Shown one piece after another: positions 7,995 through 14,976 of a stretch of 22,766 nucleotides of DNA (positions within the stretch are counted from its first letter, which is position 1; each line of letters begins with the position of its first letter). The translations under genes were made by a program, and so were the position numbers. This DNA is from Actinomycetes bacterium. Lineage in GTDB: Bacteria > Actinomycetota > Actinomycetes > Mycobacteriales > Mycobacteriaceae. Below the pieces are notes generated by a model. That model saw only the letters and a list, made by a program, of their open reading frames with translations, made no database searches and was not told where the DNA came from. The DNA is taken from assembly GCA_023415515.1 (NCBI GenBank), contig JAEZKH010000425.1, positions 1 to 22,766 of the forward strand. The letters run 5' to 3'.

Positions 7995-8242
7995 TGTGAG
8001 TGACTTTCTGTAGCGGAATAGGGGGCAAAACAGCTCAGCGACAGCAGACGTCGCCGGACAGCGCAGTGGTCACCCGAGAATTAGTACCGGCTGAAAAGTG
8101 CCGGGTATATGCCTGTGCTCACGGCGAATTTATTGTCGACCTCGTCGAGAAAGCGTCCGCCCACGGTCGGGAATGAACCCGTGAGCCCCATGGTTCGCTT
8201 GTTTTGGTGAGTTGTGTCGACAGCCCACCGGGAAGGACGCCC
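7995..8242. promoter_or_regulatory. Divergent intergenic region between importer operon and DUF1684 gene
   Basis: This 248-base gap must carry the promoter of the minus-strand importer operon and probably that of the plus-strand DUF1684 gene. It is AT-richer than the genes. A small hairpin, GCGAC (8038-8042) with GTCGC (8050-8054), would lie in the operon leader. A TACTAAT-like stretch on the minus strand near 8080-8086 could be a -10 element. I see no recognisable riboswitch and no convincing regulator site. Confidence 0.4.
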
Positions 8243-9007
8243 ATGACTATCGACTACGCCGCCCGGTCGACCTTCGAAGCCGACTGGGACGAATGGCATC
8301 GCGAGCGTGAGCGGTACTACGGCGATCCGCTCGGCTGGGTGAGCCTGACCGGCTTGTACTGGCTTTCAAAGGATTTCGAGTCGTTCGCTGACCTGCCTGG
8401 CCAGTGGAGGGCGGACGCCGAAGCGGTCTACGTGCGTGGTATCGACGGGGTTGAACGACTCGAACCGGTCGAAGGCGCGCCGGGGCTGCTTGTGCCCGAC
8501 GGCGACCGGCGAATCGAAGTCATCCGGAGGACGGGGGCGGTTGCCCTGCGGGTGCATGACCCGGAGTCACCACATCTGCGGGCATATCACGGCATTCCTG
8601 CATATCCGCCCAGCGAGAAGTGGGTCGTCACCGGTCGATTCACTCCGCATGAGCATCCCCGCACCGTGACGACGGGCGCTGTCGTGGACGGTCTCGAGCA
8701 TCATCACACCGCAATCGGCGTCATCGATTTCGAACTGGCGGGCCAAGCGCAGCAGTTCATTGCGTTCAGCGGGCGGGATGGCGGCCTGCATGTACTGTTC
8801 ACCGACGCCACCAGCGGTGTGACGACATACCCGGCGTGCCGGGGTATTTCGGCTGACGGGCCGGCATCCGACGGCACGGTGACGCTGGATTTCAACCGGT
8901 CCACGAACCTGCCGTGCGCATTCACCGACTACGCCACCTGCCCGGTGGCGCCGCTCGAGAACCGGCTCGCGGTGGCCGTCGAAGCGGGCGAGAAGAACCC
9001 GCGTTAA
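8243..9007 (+). CDS. DUF1684 domain protein
   Basis: The protein has about 254 residues and carries DUF1684 features: an N-terminal W..WH.ER motif, DPLGWVSLTGLYWL near residue 33, and a C-terminal block with LDFNRSTNLPCAFTDYATCPVAPLENRLAVAVEAGEK. This ending is highly characteristic of the family, a soluble cytoplasmic family of unknown biochemical function. I chose the ATG at 8243 because AAGGA sits about seven bases before it; an in-frame ATG at 8204 lacks a ribosome site. It is convergent with the regulator gene, 18 bases between stops, and divergent from the importer operon, so any sulfur role is only positional. Confidence 0.85.
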   Translation: MTIDYAARSTFEADWDEWHRERERYYGDPLGWVSLTGLYWLSKDFESFADLPGQWRADAEAVYVRGIDGVERLEPVEGAPGLLVPDGDRRIEVIRRTGAVALRVHDPESPHLRAYHGIPAYPPSEKWVVTGRFTPHEHPRTVTTGAVVDGLEHHHTAIGVIDFELAGQAQQFIAFSGRDGGLHVLFTDATSGVTTYPACRGISADGPASDGTVTLDFNRSTNLPCAFTDYATCPVAPLENRLAVAVEAGEKNPR

Positions 9008-9025
9008 GGTCGACCCTGCGCAACT

Positions 9026-9295
9026 TCAGGCGAGAGCCAGGAAGAGTTTCTCCAGTTCGTCGACGCTCATCTCTTGCTTATTGCCCCCGTTGTCATCGGC
9101 GACACACTCCCGGAGGCCGGTGGCGACGATCTTGAAGCCGGCGCGGTCGAGCGCGCGCGACACGGCCGCGAGTTGCGTGACGACGTCTTTGCACTCCCTG
9201 CCCTGCTCGATCATCGATATGACACCGGCAAGCTGTCCCTGCGCGCGGCGCAGCCGATTTAAAACAGCGGCAATGGATTGCTCGTCACCGACCAT
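9026..9295 (-). CDS. cstR: CsoR-family regulator, CstR-like persulfide sensor
   Basis: This 89-residue all-helical repressor of the CsoR/RcnR family (DUF156) contains LNRLRRAQGQLAGVISMIEQGRECKDVVTQLAAVSRALDRAG. Copper-sensing CsoR uses Cys, His and Cys spaced 25 and 4 residues apart. Here the cysteines are at 35 and 64, spaced 29 as in CsoR, but the histidine position is Gly60. Two cysteines at this spacing without the histidine is the pattern of CstR, which senses reactive sulfur by forming a di- or polysulfide bridge. The neighbours are sulfide-oxidation genes, so CstR is the best call. The start is the ATG at 9295, with AAGGAG six bases upstream; an ATG 15 bases further up lacks a good site. 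It is the last gene of the operon, and a family-type palindrome precedes it, implying autoregulation. Confidence 0.82.
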   Translation of the reverse strand: MVGDEQSIAAVLNRLRRAQGQLAGVISMIEQGRECKDVVTQLAAVSRALDRAGFKIVATGLRECVADDNGGNKQEMSVDELEKLFLALA

Positions 9296-9328
9296 GGTGG
9301 TCTCCTTCATCCCTAGGCTTCCGCAAGC

Positions 9329-10183
9329 TTACCCGTGGGGGTATAGCGTTCGAAGCGGGCAGAATATGCCCATTCGGCAGGTCAGGTTGAGCGCGCCGGC
9401 TACGGCGGTGAGCCCGGCCGTCGCGAAACCGAGCACCGGATGGATTTCCTGGCCGAGCACCACCGACGCCATCGCCAGCACGAACCAGCCGAAGGCTTCG
9501 CGGAGTACGTTCGGTTTCACCAGCGCGATCAGGCGTGATCCGACCAGCGTGCCTGCCACCGCTGCGGCGGTCACGATGACAGCAAGGCGCCAATCGATCT
9601 GACCGCTCGTGAGGTGCCCGGCGAGCCCGGCAGCGGAGTTCATTGTGATGACGACCAGCGAGGTGCCGACGGCCAGCGGCATCGGCAGCCCGCCGAGGAT
9701 GGCCAGCGCGGGCACGACGAGGAAGCCGCCACCCGCGCCGACGAGGCCGGTGACCAATCCCACGCCGAGGCCCTCGATGAGAACCTTGGCGACCGGGATC
9801 GTCGGCGCGGGATGCAATTGTGTTGGCTGCCTTCGCCCGCGCAACATCGCGATGGCTGCGGCGATCATGACGAGGGCGAAGCCCACGAGCAGCAGCGAAC
9901 CGGGAATCAGATTGCTCAACAGACCGCCGAGATAGGCGCCCGCCATGCCCGCCGCGCCGAACAGCAGGCCGGTGCGCCATCGCACCCGACCCGCGCGCGC
10001 GTGAGAGACGATCCCTACCGCACTGGTCACGCCGACCACCAACAGTGACGTCGCGATCGCTTGTTTGGGATCCAGATCGGCCACGTACGCCAGCAGCGGC
10101 ACCATCAGGATCGATCCGCCGCCGCCCAGTAGTCCGAGCGACAGGCCCACCAGCGTGGCAAGGGCTGCAGCGAGCGCGATCAT
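9329..10183 (-). CDS. TauE/SafE-family sulfite (organosulfur anion) exporter
   Basis: This 284-residue membrane protein belongs to the TauE/SafE family. Two homologous halves begin with GLSLGLLGGGGSILMVPLL and GLVTGLVGAGGGFLVVPALAILGG, the glycine-rich repeats of the family. It probably exports sulfite, sulfonates or thiosulfate made by the upstream persulfide oxidation genes. The ATG overlaps the rhodanese stop as ATGA. The protein runs about 35 residues past the usual TauE ending, adding another hydrophobic segment and the tail ALNLTCRMGIFCPLRTLYP, which resembles the end of the upstream membrane rhodanese. The last codons double as the candidate operator for the regulator gene. Confidence 0.88.
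   Translation of the reverse strand: MIALAAALATLVGLSLGLLGGGGSILMVPLLAYVADLDPKQAIATSLLVVGVTSAVGIVSHARAGRVRWRTGLLFGAAGMAGAYLGGLLSNLIPGSLLLVGFALVMIAAAIAMLRGRRQPTQLHPAPTIPVAKVLIEGLGVGLVTGLVGAGGGFLVVPALAILGGLPMPLAVGTSLVVITMNSAAGLAGHLTSGQIDWRLAVIVTAAAVAGTLVGSRLIALVKPNVLREAFGWFVLAMASVVLGQEIHPVLGFATAGLTAVAGALNLTCRMGIFCPLRTLYPHG
9330..9343. promoter_or_regulatory. Candidate CstR operator before cstR (autoregulatory)
   Basis: TACCC-GTGG-GGGTA is a perfect 5+5 palindrome with a 4-base centre, 35 bases upstream of the regulator start. It overlaps the last codons and stop of tauE. The same architecture occurs twice at the cstB promoter. GC-rich centres with AT flanks are typical of CsoR-family operators. 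Confidence 0.6.
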
Positions 10184-10770
10184 TGCCGTAGTCGCTGTGT
10201 GCGAGGACCGTCGAGCTGAGCGACGATCGTCAGCGCGTCACAGGACGCGCCCCGGTTGTAAGGCAGGCGCGCCAGCGCCATGCCCATCGCGCACGTGTTC
10301 GTCAGCGCGGCGATGGTGAGGCCCGCGCCGACCGCGAACGCCACCCATTGGACGCCTGGGACGAACGCGCCGACCACTACGCTGATCGCCACGATCAGTC
10401 CCGCAACCAAGCGAACTTGGCGTTCGAGGTCCCAGCGTTCGGTTCCCCGCTTGACGGCGAATCCCTTGCTTTCCCAGGCCGTCATGCCGCCTTCGAGAAC
10501 GTGCACATTGGTCAGTCCGGCTCGCCGCAGTGTTTCGTCGGCCTGTTTGGCCCGCTGACCCGACCTGCAGATCAACACGACGTCTTGGTCAAGATGCTTG
10601 ATGATCTCGTCCCGATGTTCGCGAAGCAGGTCGAGCGGCACGTTGTAAGCGCCAGGGATGTGCACGGCTTCGAATTCGGCCGGCGTCCGTACGTCGATCA
10701 GCCTCGGGCCTACGTCGCGTTGTGAGAGTTCGTGGAGCTGGTGCGCGTTCACCGTTGCGGGAATAGTCAT
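10180..10770 (-). CDS. Membrane-anchored rhodanese (YgaP-like, rhodanese + DUF2892)
   Basis: The 196-residue protein has one rhodanese domain (about 5-115) with catalytic Cys68 in the loop CRSGQRA, followed by two transmembrane helices of the DUF2892 type (about 125-165) and a short tail TCAMGMALARLPYN. This is the layout of E. coli YgaP. It should move sulfane sulfur between thiols at the membrane, near the quinone-linked sulfide oxidase. The ATG at 10770 overlaps the upstream stop by one base (TGATG), which I prefer over the in-frame start at 10836 that lies inside the neighbour gene. Confidence 0.88.
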   Translation of the reverse strand: MTIPATVNAHQLHELSQRDVGPRLIDVRTPAEFEAVHIPGAYNVPLDLLREHRDEIIKHLDQDVVLICRSGQRAKQADETLRRAGLTNVHVLEGGMTAWESKGFAVKRGTERWDLERQVRLVAGLIVAISVVVGAFVPGVQWVAFAVGAGLTIAALTNTCAMGMALARLPYNRGASCDALTIVAQLDGPRTQRLRQ

Positions 10771-11969
10771 CAGGCCAGTCCTCTCAACATCAGGTTCCAG
10801 TACAGCGACGGCAAACCGTATTTCTTCAGATACCAATAGAGTCGATGCGGTTTGGTTGGGTTCAGCACGGGCACAGAGGGTTTGAGCTCCAAGTCATAGT
10901 CGAACTCGGCGAGCAACATGGCATGCGACGACGTCACGATGGGACAGGACGCATAGCCGTCGTATGAGCCGGACAACGGCCGGTCGTTGAGGAAGTCGTC
11001 GATGTTGTCGACCACGACCGGTGCCTGCTTTCGGATCGCCGCGCCGGTTTTCGAGTTCGGCGAGGAGCCCACGTCGCCGAGGCTGAACACATTGGGATAG
11101 CGCACGTGTTGCAGCGTGTGCTTGTCGATGTCGACGTAACCGTTGATGTCACCGGTCGACAGTGGACTGGACTTGATCCAGTCCGGCGCCGACTGGTGAG
11201 GCACGGCATGCAGCAGGTCGAACGGTAATGTGACGTCGTCACCACCCTCGGCAACAGCAGTCAGCGTCACCTTCTTGGCCGTCGCGTCGACGGCGGTCAC
11301 CTCGGAACTGGTGTGCAGGGCGATGCCGTAATCGGCGATCACCGCATCCAGGTTGTCGGCGATCGCCGGGATTCCGAAGATGCGCGGTGTCGGCACCACC
11401 AGGTGCACGTCGATGTCATCGAGTACGCCTTCTTGTCGCCAGTGATCACACGCCAGGTAGGCGATCTTCTGCGGTGCGCCCGCGCACTTGATCGGGCCAG
11501 AGGGCATGGTGAACACCGCGGTACCGGATCGAGTGTCTCGGATGAATTCCCATGTGCGTGGTGCCAGGTCGAAACGGTAGTTCGATGACACGCCGTCGCG
11601 GCCGAGGGCGTCTTCGAGACCGTCGATCCGATTCCAGTCCAATTGGATACCGGGACAGACGACCAGCACGTCGTAGCCGTAGTCGGCGCCGTCGGTGCAC
11701 GTGACGGTGTTGTTCTCCGGATCGACCGCGGCCGCCGCAGACTGGATCCAGGTGACGCCCTTGGGCATCACCGACGACTCCGGGCGCGCTGTCGTCGCCG
11801 CATCGGCCTGGCCGCCGCCGACGAGGGTCCACAACGGTTGGTAGTAGTGCACGCTCGACGGTTCGATGACGGCGATATCGCCGCCGTACCCCTTCCGGAC
11901 CATCCGCGCAGCGACGGTGATGCCTGCCGTACCACCGCCGATGATGAGGACTCGGTGATGCACGGTCAT
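10770..11969 (-). CDS. sqr: Sulfide:quinone oxidoreductase, type II
   Basis: The protein has about 399 residues and an N-terminal FAD-binding motif VLIIGGGTAGITVAARM. The sequence PSGPIKCAGAPQKI places one redox cysteine at about 162, and DGYASCPIVT the second at about 342. These two cysteine contexts are diagnostic of type II SQR, the mitochondrial-like class. The enzyme oxidises hydrogen sulfide and passes electrons to membrane quinone, releasing sulfane sulfur as persulfide. The C-terminal amphipathic stretch (LYWYLKKYGLPSLYWNLML) fits peripheral membrane binding. The ATG at 11969 overlaps the cstB stop as ATGA; the in-frame ATG at 12014 lies within cstB. Confidence 0.92.
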   Translation of the reverse strand: MTVHHRVLIIGGGTAGITVAARMVRKGYGGDIAVIEPSSVHYYQPLWTLVGGGQADAATTARPESSVMPKGVTWIQSAAAAVDPENNTVTCTDGADYGYDVLVVCPGIQLDWNRIDGLEDALGRDGVSSNYRFDLAPRTWEFIRDTRSGTAVFTMPSGPIKCAGAPQKIAYLACDHWRQEGVLDDIDVHLVVPTPRIFGIPAIADNLDAVIADYGIALHTSSEVTAVDATAKKVTLTAVAEGGDDVTLPFDLLHAVPHQSAPDWIKSSPLSTGDINGYVDIDKHTLQHVRYPNVFSLGDVGSSPNSKTGAAIRKQAPVVVDNIDDFLNDRPLSGSYDGYASCPIVTSSHAMLLAEFDYDLELKPSVPVLNPTKPHRLYWYLKKYGLPSLYWNLMLRGLA

Positions 11970-13366
11970 GCGAGTTCTCCTGCATTGCAAGCGGTTTGAG
12001 CGACATCGGCCCACGCGTTGTAGCCGCCCAGAATGTCGCTCACGTCAGTGAGACCGTGCTTACGCAGCAGGCTGGCCGCGACCGACGAGCGGTATCCGCC
12101 CGCGCAGTACACGACCGTCGGGCGCGCCGGGTCCAGTTCGCCGATCCGGCCCGGCAACTGGCCGACCGGGATGTTGACCGCGCCGGGCACCATGCCCGCA
12201 TCGGCCTCACCGGGATTACGGACGTCGACGACCTGCAGGTCGGCCACGTTCGCGACACGTTCACCGAACGCCTTGGCGGTCAACCGTGATGCGACATCCA
12301 CGATCTCGGGATGCGCGAGCATGACCCGCTCGGGCTCGTTCAGATAACCGACGACCCGGTCGAACCCGATTCGTGCCAGCCGGTTCTTACCCTCCAGTTC
12401 GGCGCCCGGCTCGGTGACGAGAACGATGTCCACATCGGGCTCGATCACTGAACCGGCGAATTCGGCGTAGCGTCCCGCGAGGCCGATGTTCACGGCGCCG
12501 CGCAAATGGCCCTGCGCGAATTCTTCGGGACTGCGGCCGTCCACGAGCACGGCGCCCGCCGAGATCGCCGTCATCGCCTGGTCGAAACTCATCGCCCGCG
12601 GCATGGCGGCCTCGTCGAGCAACCCACGGTTCTTTCGGTTGAGGATCGCGTCGTAGCCGAAGTAGCCCGGGGCGGGCGGCTGCCCTTCGGTGACGAGCTG
12701 AACGAAGGTGTCCCTGTCGGCTGCCCGCAGCGCGTAGTTCCACTGCTTCTGCTCGCCGATGGTCGACGACAGCTCCGTCGACAGGTTCTTTCCGCAGGCC
12801 GAGCCCGCGCCGTGCGCGGGATACACCCGGGTGGCGTCCGGCAGCGTCATCAACTTCTGGTGCAGCGAATCGTAGAGCTTGTCGGCGAGTTCCTCGCGGG
12901 TGAACCCGATGGAGGCCAACAGATCCGGGCGGCCGACATCGCCGATGAACAGTGTGTCGCCCGTCAGAACGCCGTAGGGCACGGCATCGTCCGCGTGCTC
13001 GTAGACGACGATGCTCATCGACTCGGGCGTGTGCCCGGGGGTGTGGCGGAACTCCAGGGTCACCTCGCCCAGCGAGTAGCGCTGTCCGTCAGCCACACCC
13101 ATGAAGTCGAATTCAGGTTGGGCGACCGAGGAGTAGACGATCCTGGCGCCGGTCGCTTCGGCGAGTTCCAGGTGGCCCGACAGAAAGTCGGCGTGGAAAT
13201 GCGTCTCGATGACGAGTTCGATCCGCAAGCCCTGCTCGCGGGCGTCGGCGACGTATGCGGACACGTCGCGCTGTGGGTCGACCACCACGGCTCGCCCGGT
13301 CGTTTCGTCGCCGATCAGGTACGACGCGTGCGACAGGCAGTCCAGGTAGTACTGCGCGAACTTCAC
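11966..13366 (-). CDS. cstB: Persulfide dioxygenase-rhodanese fusion (CstB-like)
   Basis: This 466-residue, three-part protein starts with a metallo-beta-lactamase persulfide dioxygenase domain (about 1-240) holding THFHADFLSGH (His56, His58, Asp60), the HTPGHTPES loop, GDTLFIGDVGRPD and YPAHGAGSACG. A first rhodanese-like domain (about 260-350) lacks the active-site cysteine (the loop reads VTEPGAE). A second rhodanese domain (about 365-460) keeps it in YCAGGYRSS. This is the CstB architecture, which converts persulfides to thiosulfate or sulfite. The start is a GTG at 13366, with GGAAGGAG just upstream; an in-frame start at 13441 would run through the operators and promoter. It is the first gene of the operon. 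Confidence 0.92.
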   Translation of the reverse strand: MKFAQYYLDCLSHASYLIGDETTGRAVVVDPQRDVSAYVADAREQGLRIELVIETHFHADFLSGHLELAEATGARIVYSSVAQPEFDFMGVADGQRYSLGEVTLEFRHTPGHTPESMSIVVYEHADDAVPYGVLTGDTLFIGDVGRPDLLASIGFTREELADKLYDSLHQKLMTLPDATRVYPAHGAGSACGKNLSTELSSTIGEQKQWNYALRAADRDTFVQLVTEGQPPAPGYFGYDAILNRKNRGLLDEAAMPRAMSFDQAMTAISAGAVLVDGRSPEEFAQGHLRGAVNIGLAGRYAEFAGSVIEPDVDIVLVTEPGAELEGKNRLARIGFDRVVGYLNEPERVMLAHPEIVDVASRLTAKAFGERVANVADLQVVDVRNPGEADAGMVPGAVNIPVGQLPGRIGELDPARPTVVYCAGGYRSSVAASLLRKHGLTDVSDILGGYNAWADVAQTACNAGELA

Positions 13367-13382
13367 AATGTGCTCCTTCCAT

Positions 13383-13398
13383 ATACCCTCTGGGGTAT
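13383..13398. promoter_or_regulatory. Candidate CstR operator 1 at the cstB promoter
   Basis: ATACCC-TCTG-GGGTAT is a perfect 6+6 palindrome with a 4-base centre, 17 bases upstream of the cstB start. It lies downstream of the proposed promoter, where a bound tetramer would block transcription. Confidence 0.7.
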
Positions 13399-13411
13399 CT
13401 GACCGGATACA

Positions 13412-13441
13412 ACGGTATACCCCCCGGGGTAATTCCGGCAA
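13412..13441 (-). promoter_or_regulatory. Candidate cstB operon promoter
   Basis: On the minus strand TTGCCG (13441-13436) and TACCGT (13417-13412) are 18 bases apart, close to a SigA-type -35/-10 pair with the mycobacterial TANNNT -10. Operator 2 covers the spacer, so repression by occlusion is expected. The prediction is by eye. Confidence 0.45.
13417..13432. promoter_or_regulatory. Candidate CstR operator 2 at the cstB promoter
   Basis: ATACCC-CCCG-GGGTAA matches operator 1 with one mismatch between arms. Its centre is 34 bases from that of operator 1, about three helical turns. It lies in the spacer of the proposed promoter. Confidence 0.7.
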
Positions 13442-13472
13442 GGGGCATCTGCCTCACCTGGTCACACGGAAA

Positions 13473-13498
13473 AGCCCCGACACCCAGGTGTCGGGGCT
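13473..13498 (-). terminator. Rho-independent-type terminator after sirB
   Basis: AGCCCCGACACC (13473-13484) is perfectly complementary to GGTGTCGGGGCT (13487-13498), giving a 12-bp GC-rich stem with a very tight loop. On the minus strand it is followed by TTTTCC. It begins 15 bases after the sirB stop and insulates the cst operon from the sulfate-reduction operon. Confidence 0.8.
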
Positions 13499-13512
13499 AT
13501 TGAGGAAAGAAG

Positions 13513-14214
13513 CTAGGCGGCCAGCTGCTGCGCCAGGGCCGCGTCGAAGCGGTCCAGCACCGTCTCGGCCACCCGGCGGTGTGCACCGAGCGGCGACGAC
13601 ATCGGCAGTCCGCGGGTATGCGCGAAGTCGGCCACCCGATCGATGATCTTGCCGGGCGCGAGGAACCACGGCGCCACGGCCAGTCGGGTGGCGCCTCGCT
13701 GCCGGAGCAGGTCGGCGGCTTCGGCCAGACCCGGCTGTGGCCCGGTCGCGAAGGCGGTCGCGGCCGTCCACCGGGTGGTGAGTGTCAGCTCACGCGCGAC
13801 CGCTTCGGTGCGGCCGTTGGCCTCCGGGTTCGAGGATCCGACCGCTGCGACCAGGACGCCGACCCGCGAATCGTGTCGTGCGATGCCCGCGTGTTCCAGG
13901 CGCATGCGCAGCACGTGGATCAACCGGTCATCCTCGCCGAGGACGTCGGCCTGCGCCACGTCGGCGCCTGATTCGGCGATCATGGCCGGGATGTCGACGC
14001 GGGCGTGGTAAGCGTCCGCCAACAGCAGTGGGACGACGACCGCGCCGTGGCACAGCGTCGGGAGGACCTCACGAAGGTTCGGAAAGTTTTGCTCGCAGAA
14101 CGCGACTCGGACATCGAGCGACGGCCGCAGCAGACGCACGGAGTCGGCGACGGCATGCGCGTTCGCCGCGGACCGCGGGTCCGCGCTGCCATGCGCCGTC
14201 AAAACGAGTGTCAC
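13513..14214 (-). CDS. sirB: Sirohydrochlorin ferrochelatase (CbiX/SirB family)
   Basis: The protein has 233 residues and starts VTLVLTAHGSADPRS, with the N-terminal AHGS histidine (His8) typical of CbiX/SirB chelatases. A second conserved feature is VPLLLADAYHARVDIP, carrying another metal-binding histidine. The protein has two related halves. It should insert iron into sirohydrochlorin to make siroheme, the cofactor of the sulfite reductase two genes upstream. The GTG at 14214 overlaps the cysH TGA as GTGA; the open frame extends to 14559 but that part lies inside cysH. Gene order matches the M. tuberculosis sirA-cysH-chelatase cluster as I recall it. A cobaltochelatase role is possible in this family but the context favours iron. 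Confidence 0.88.
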   Translation of the reverse strand: MTLVLTAHGSADPRSAANAHAVADSVRLLRPSLDVRVAFCEQNFPNLREVLPTLCHGAVVVPLLLADAYHARVDIPAMIAESGADVAQADVLGEDDRLIHVLRMRLEHAGIARHDSRVGVLVAAVGSSNPEANGRTEAVARELTLTTRWTAATAFATGPQPGLAEAADLLRQRGATRLAVAPWFLAPGKIIDRVADFAHTRGLPMSSPLGAHRRVAETVLDRFDAALAQQLAA

Positions 14215-14912
14215 GAAGCGTGCAATCCGCATTCGGTCTTCGACGTGCCTGCCCAGCGGCCACTGCGCGGATCGGCGCCCTCGACGGGCTTGGACGTGCA
14301 CGGTGCGCATCCGATCGACGGATAACCCTCGAACACAAGGGGATTGATAAGGACATCGTTGGCGTCGATGTAGGCCTGCAGGTCCTCGTCGCTCCACGCC
14401 GCGATCGGGTTGATCTTGACCAGATTGAAGGCGCTGTCCCAGCTGATCAGTGGGGCGTTGGCGCGCGTCGGCGCCTCGACGCGGCGAATGCCGGTCACCC
14501 ACGCCGAATATCCCTGCAGTGCCTTGCCCAGCGGCTCGACCTTGCGCATCCGGCAGCATTCGCCGGGGTCGCGGGCGAACAGGTCCTTGCCGAACAGACG
14601 ATCCTGCTCGGCGACGCTGTTCTCCGCGGTGACGTTGACGATGTTGACGTCGTAGACGGCCTCGACCGCATCGCGGGTGCCGATGGTCTCCACGAAGTGG
14701 TAACCGGTGTCGAGGAAAAGCACGTCGACCCCTGGCCGCACCTTGGCCGCCATCGAGACGAGAACGGCGTCCTGCATGTTCGACGCCACAACGTATCGGC
14801 CGCCGAAGTTCTCGTCGGTCCAGCGCAGCAGGTCCTCGGCGCCGGCTCCCTCGAGTTCGGCCGCGCCCCGTTCGGCCAGCTGCCGCAGATCGGTCTCGGT
14901 CAACGTCGTCAT
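14211..14912 (-). CDS. cysH: Adenosine 5'-phosphosulfate (APS) reductase
   Basis: The protein has 233 residues. Four cysteines at 119, 120, 202 and 205 (ECCRMRKVEPL and GCAPCTSKP) form the CC...CXXC set that binds a 4Fe-4S cluster. This marks an APS reductase rather than the cluster-free PAPS reductase of E. coli. The catalytic cysteine is Cys228 in the C-terminal TECGLH. It reduces APS to sulfite using thioredoxin, feeding the sulfite reductase encoded upstream. The ATG at 14912 is supplied by the last unit of a 32-bp repeat array, with GGAG eight bases before it. Coupling to sirA translation through that array is discussed separately. Confidence 0.95.
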   Translation of the reverse strand: MTTLTETDLRQLAERGAAELEGAGAEDLLRWTDENFGGRYVVASNMQDAVLVSMAAKVRPGVDVLFLDTGYHFVETIGTRDAVEAVYDVNIVNVTAENSVAEQDRLFGKDLFARDPGECCRMRKVEPLGKALQGYSAWVTGIRRVEAPTRANAPLISWDSAFNLVKINPIAAWSDEDLQAYIDANDVLINPLVFEGYPSIGCAPCTSKPVEGADPRSGRWAGTSKTECGLHAS

Positions 14913-14944
14913 CTGTTCACTCCGCTCTTCGTGCGAGCCCTCAT
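14909..14944 (-). CDS. Mini-ORF 3 of the sirA-cysH spacer
   Basis: It encodes MRARTKSGVNR, one residue different from the other two. Its TGA overlaps the cysH ATG as ATGA. Confidence 0.45.
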   Translation of the reverse strand: MRARTKSGVNR

Positions 14945-14976
14945 CTGTTGACTCCGCTCTTCGGGCGAGCCCTCAT
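14941..14976 (-). CDS. Mini-ORF 2 of the sirA-cysH spacer
   Basis: It encodes the same 11 residues as mini-ORF 1, joined on both sides by ATGA overlaps, with GGAG upstream from the preceding unit. Confidence 0.45.
   Translation of the reverse strand: MRARPKSGVNR

Noticed and set aside
8100..8108. GGGTATA resembling a CstR operator half-site before the importer operon
   Set aside because: The other arm is missing; a single half-site of this length is expected by chance.
7995..8242. Possible sulfur-related riboswitch in the importer operon leader
   Set aside because: Only one small hairpin is visible; I could not match any SAM-class core or other known aptamer.
13367..13441. N-terminal extension of the cstB frame
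   Set aside because: It would translate through the operators and promoter; the GTG at 13366 has a strong ribosome site and the family starts there.
14215..14559. N-terminal extension of the sirB frame
   Set aside because: It overlaps the conserved C-terminal part of cysH; the family N-terminus begins exactly at the GTGA start.
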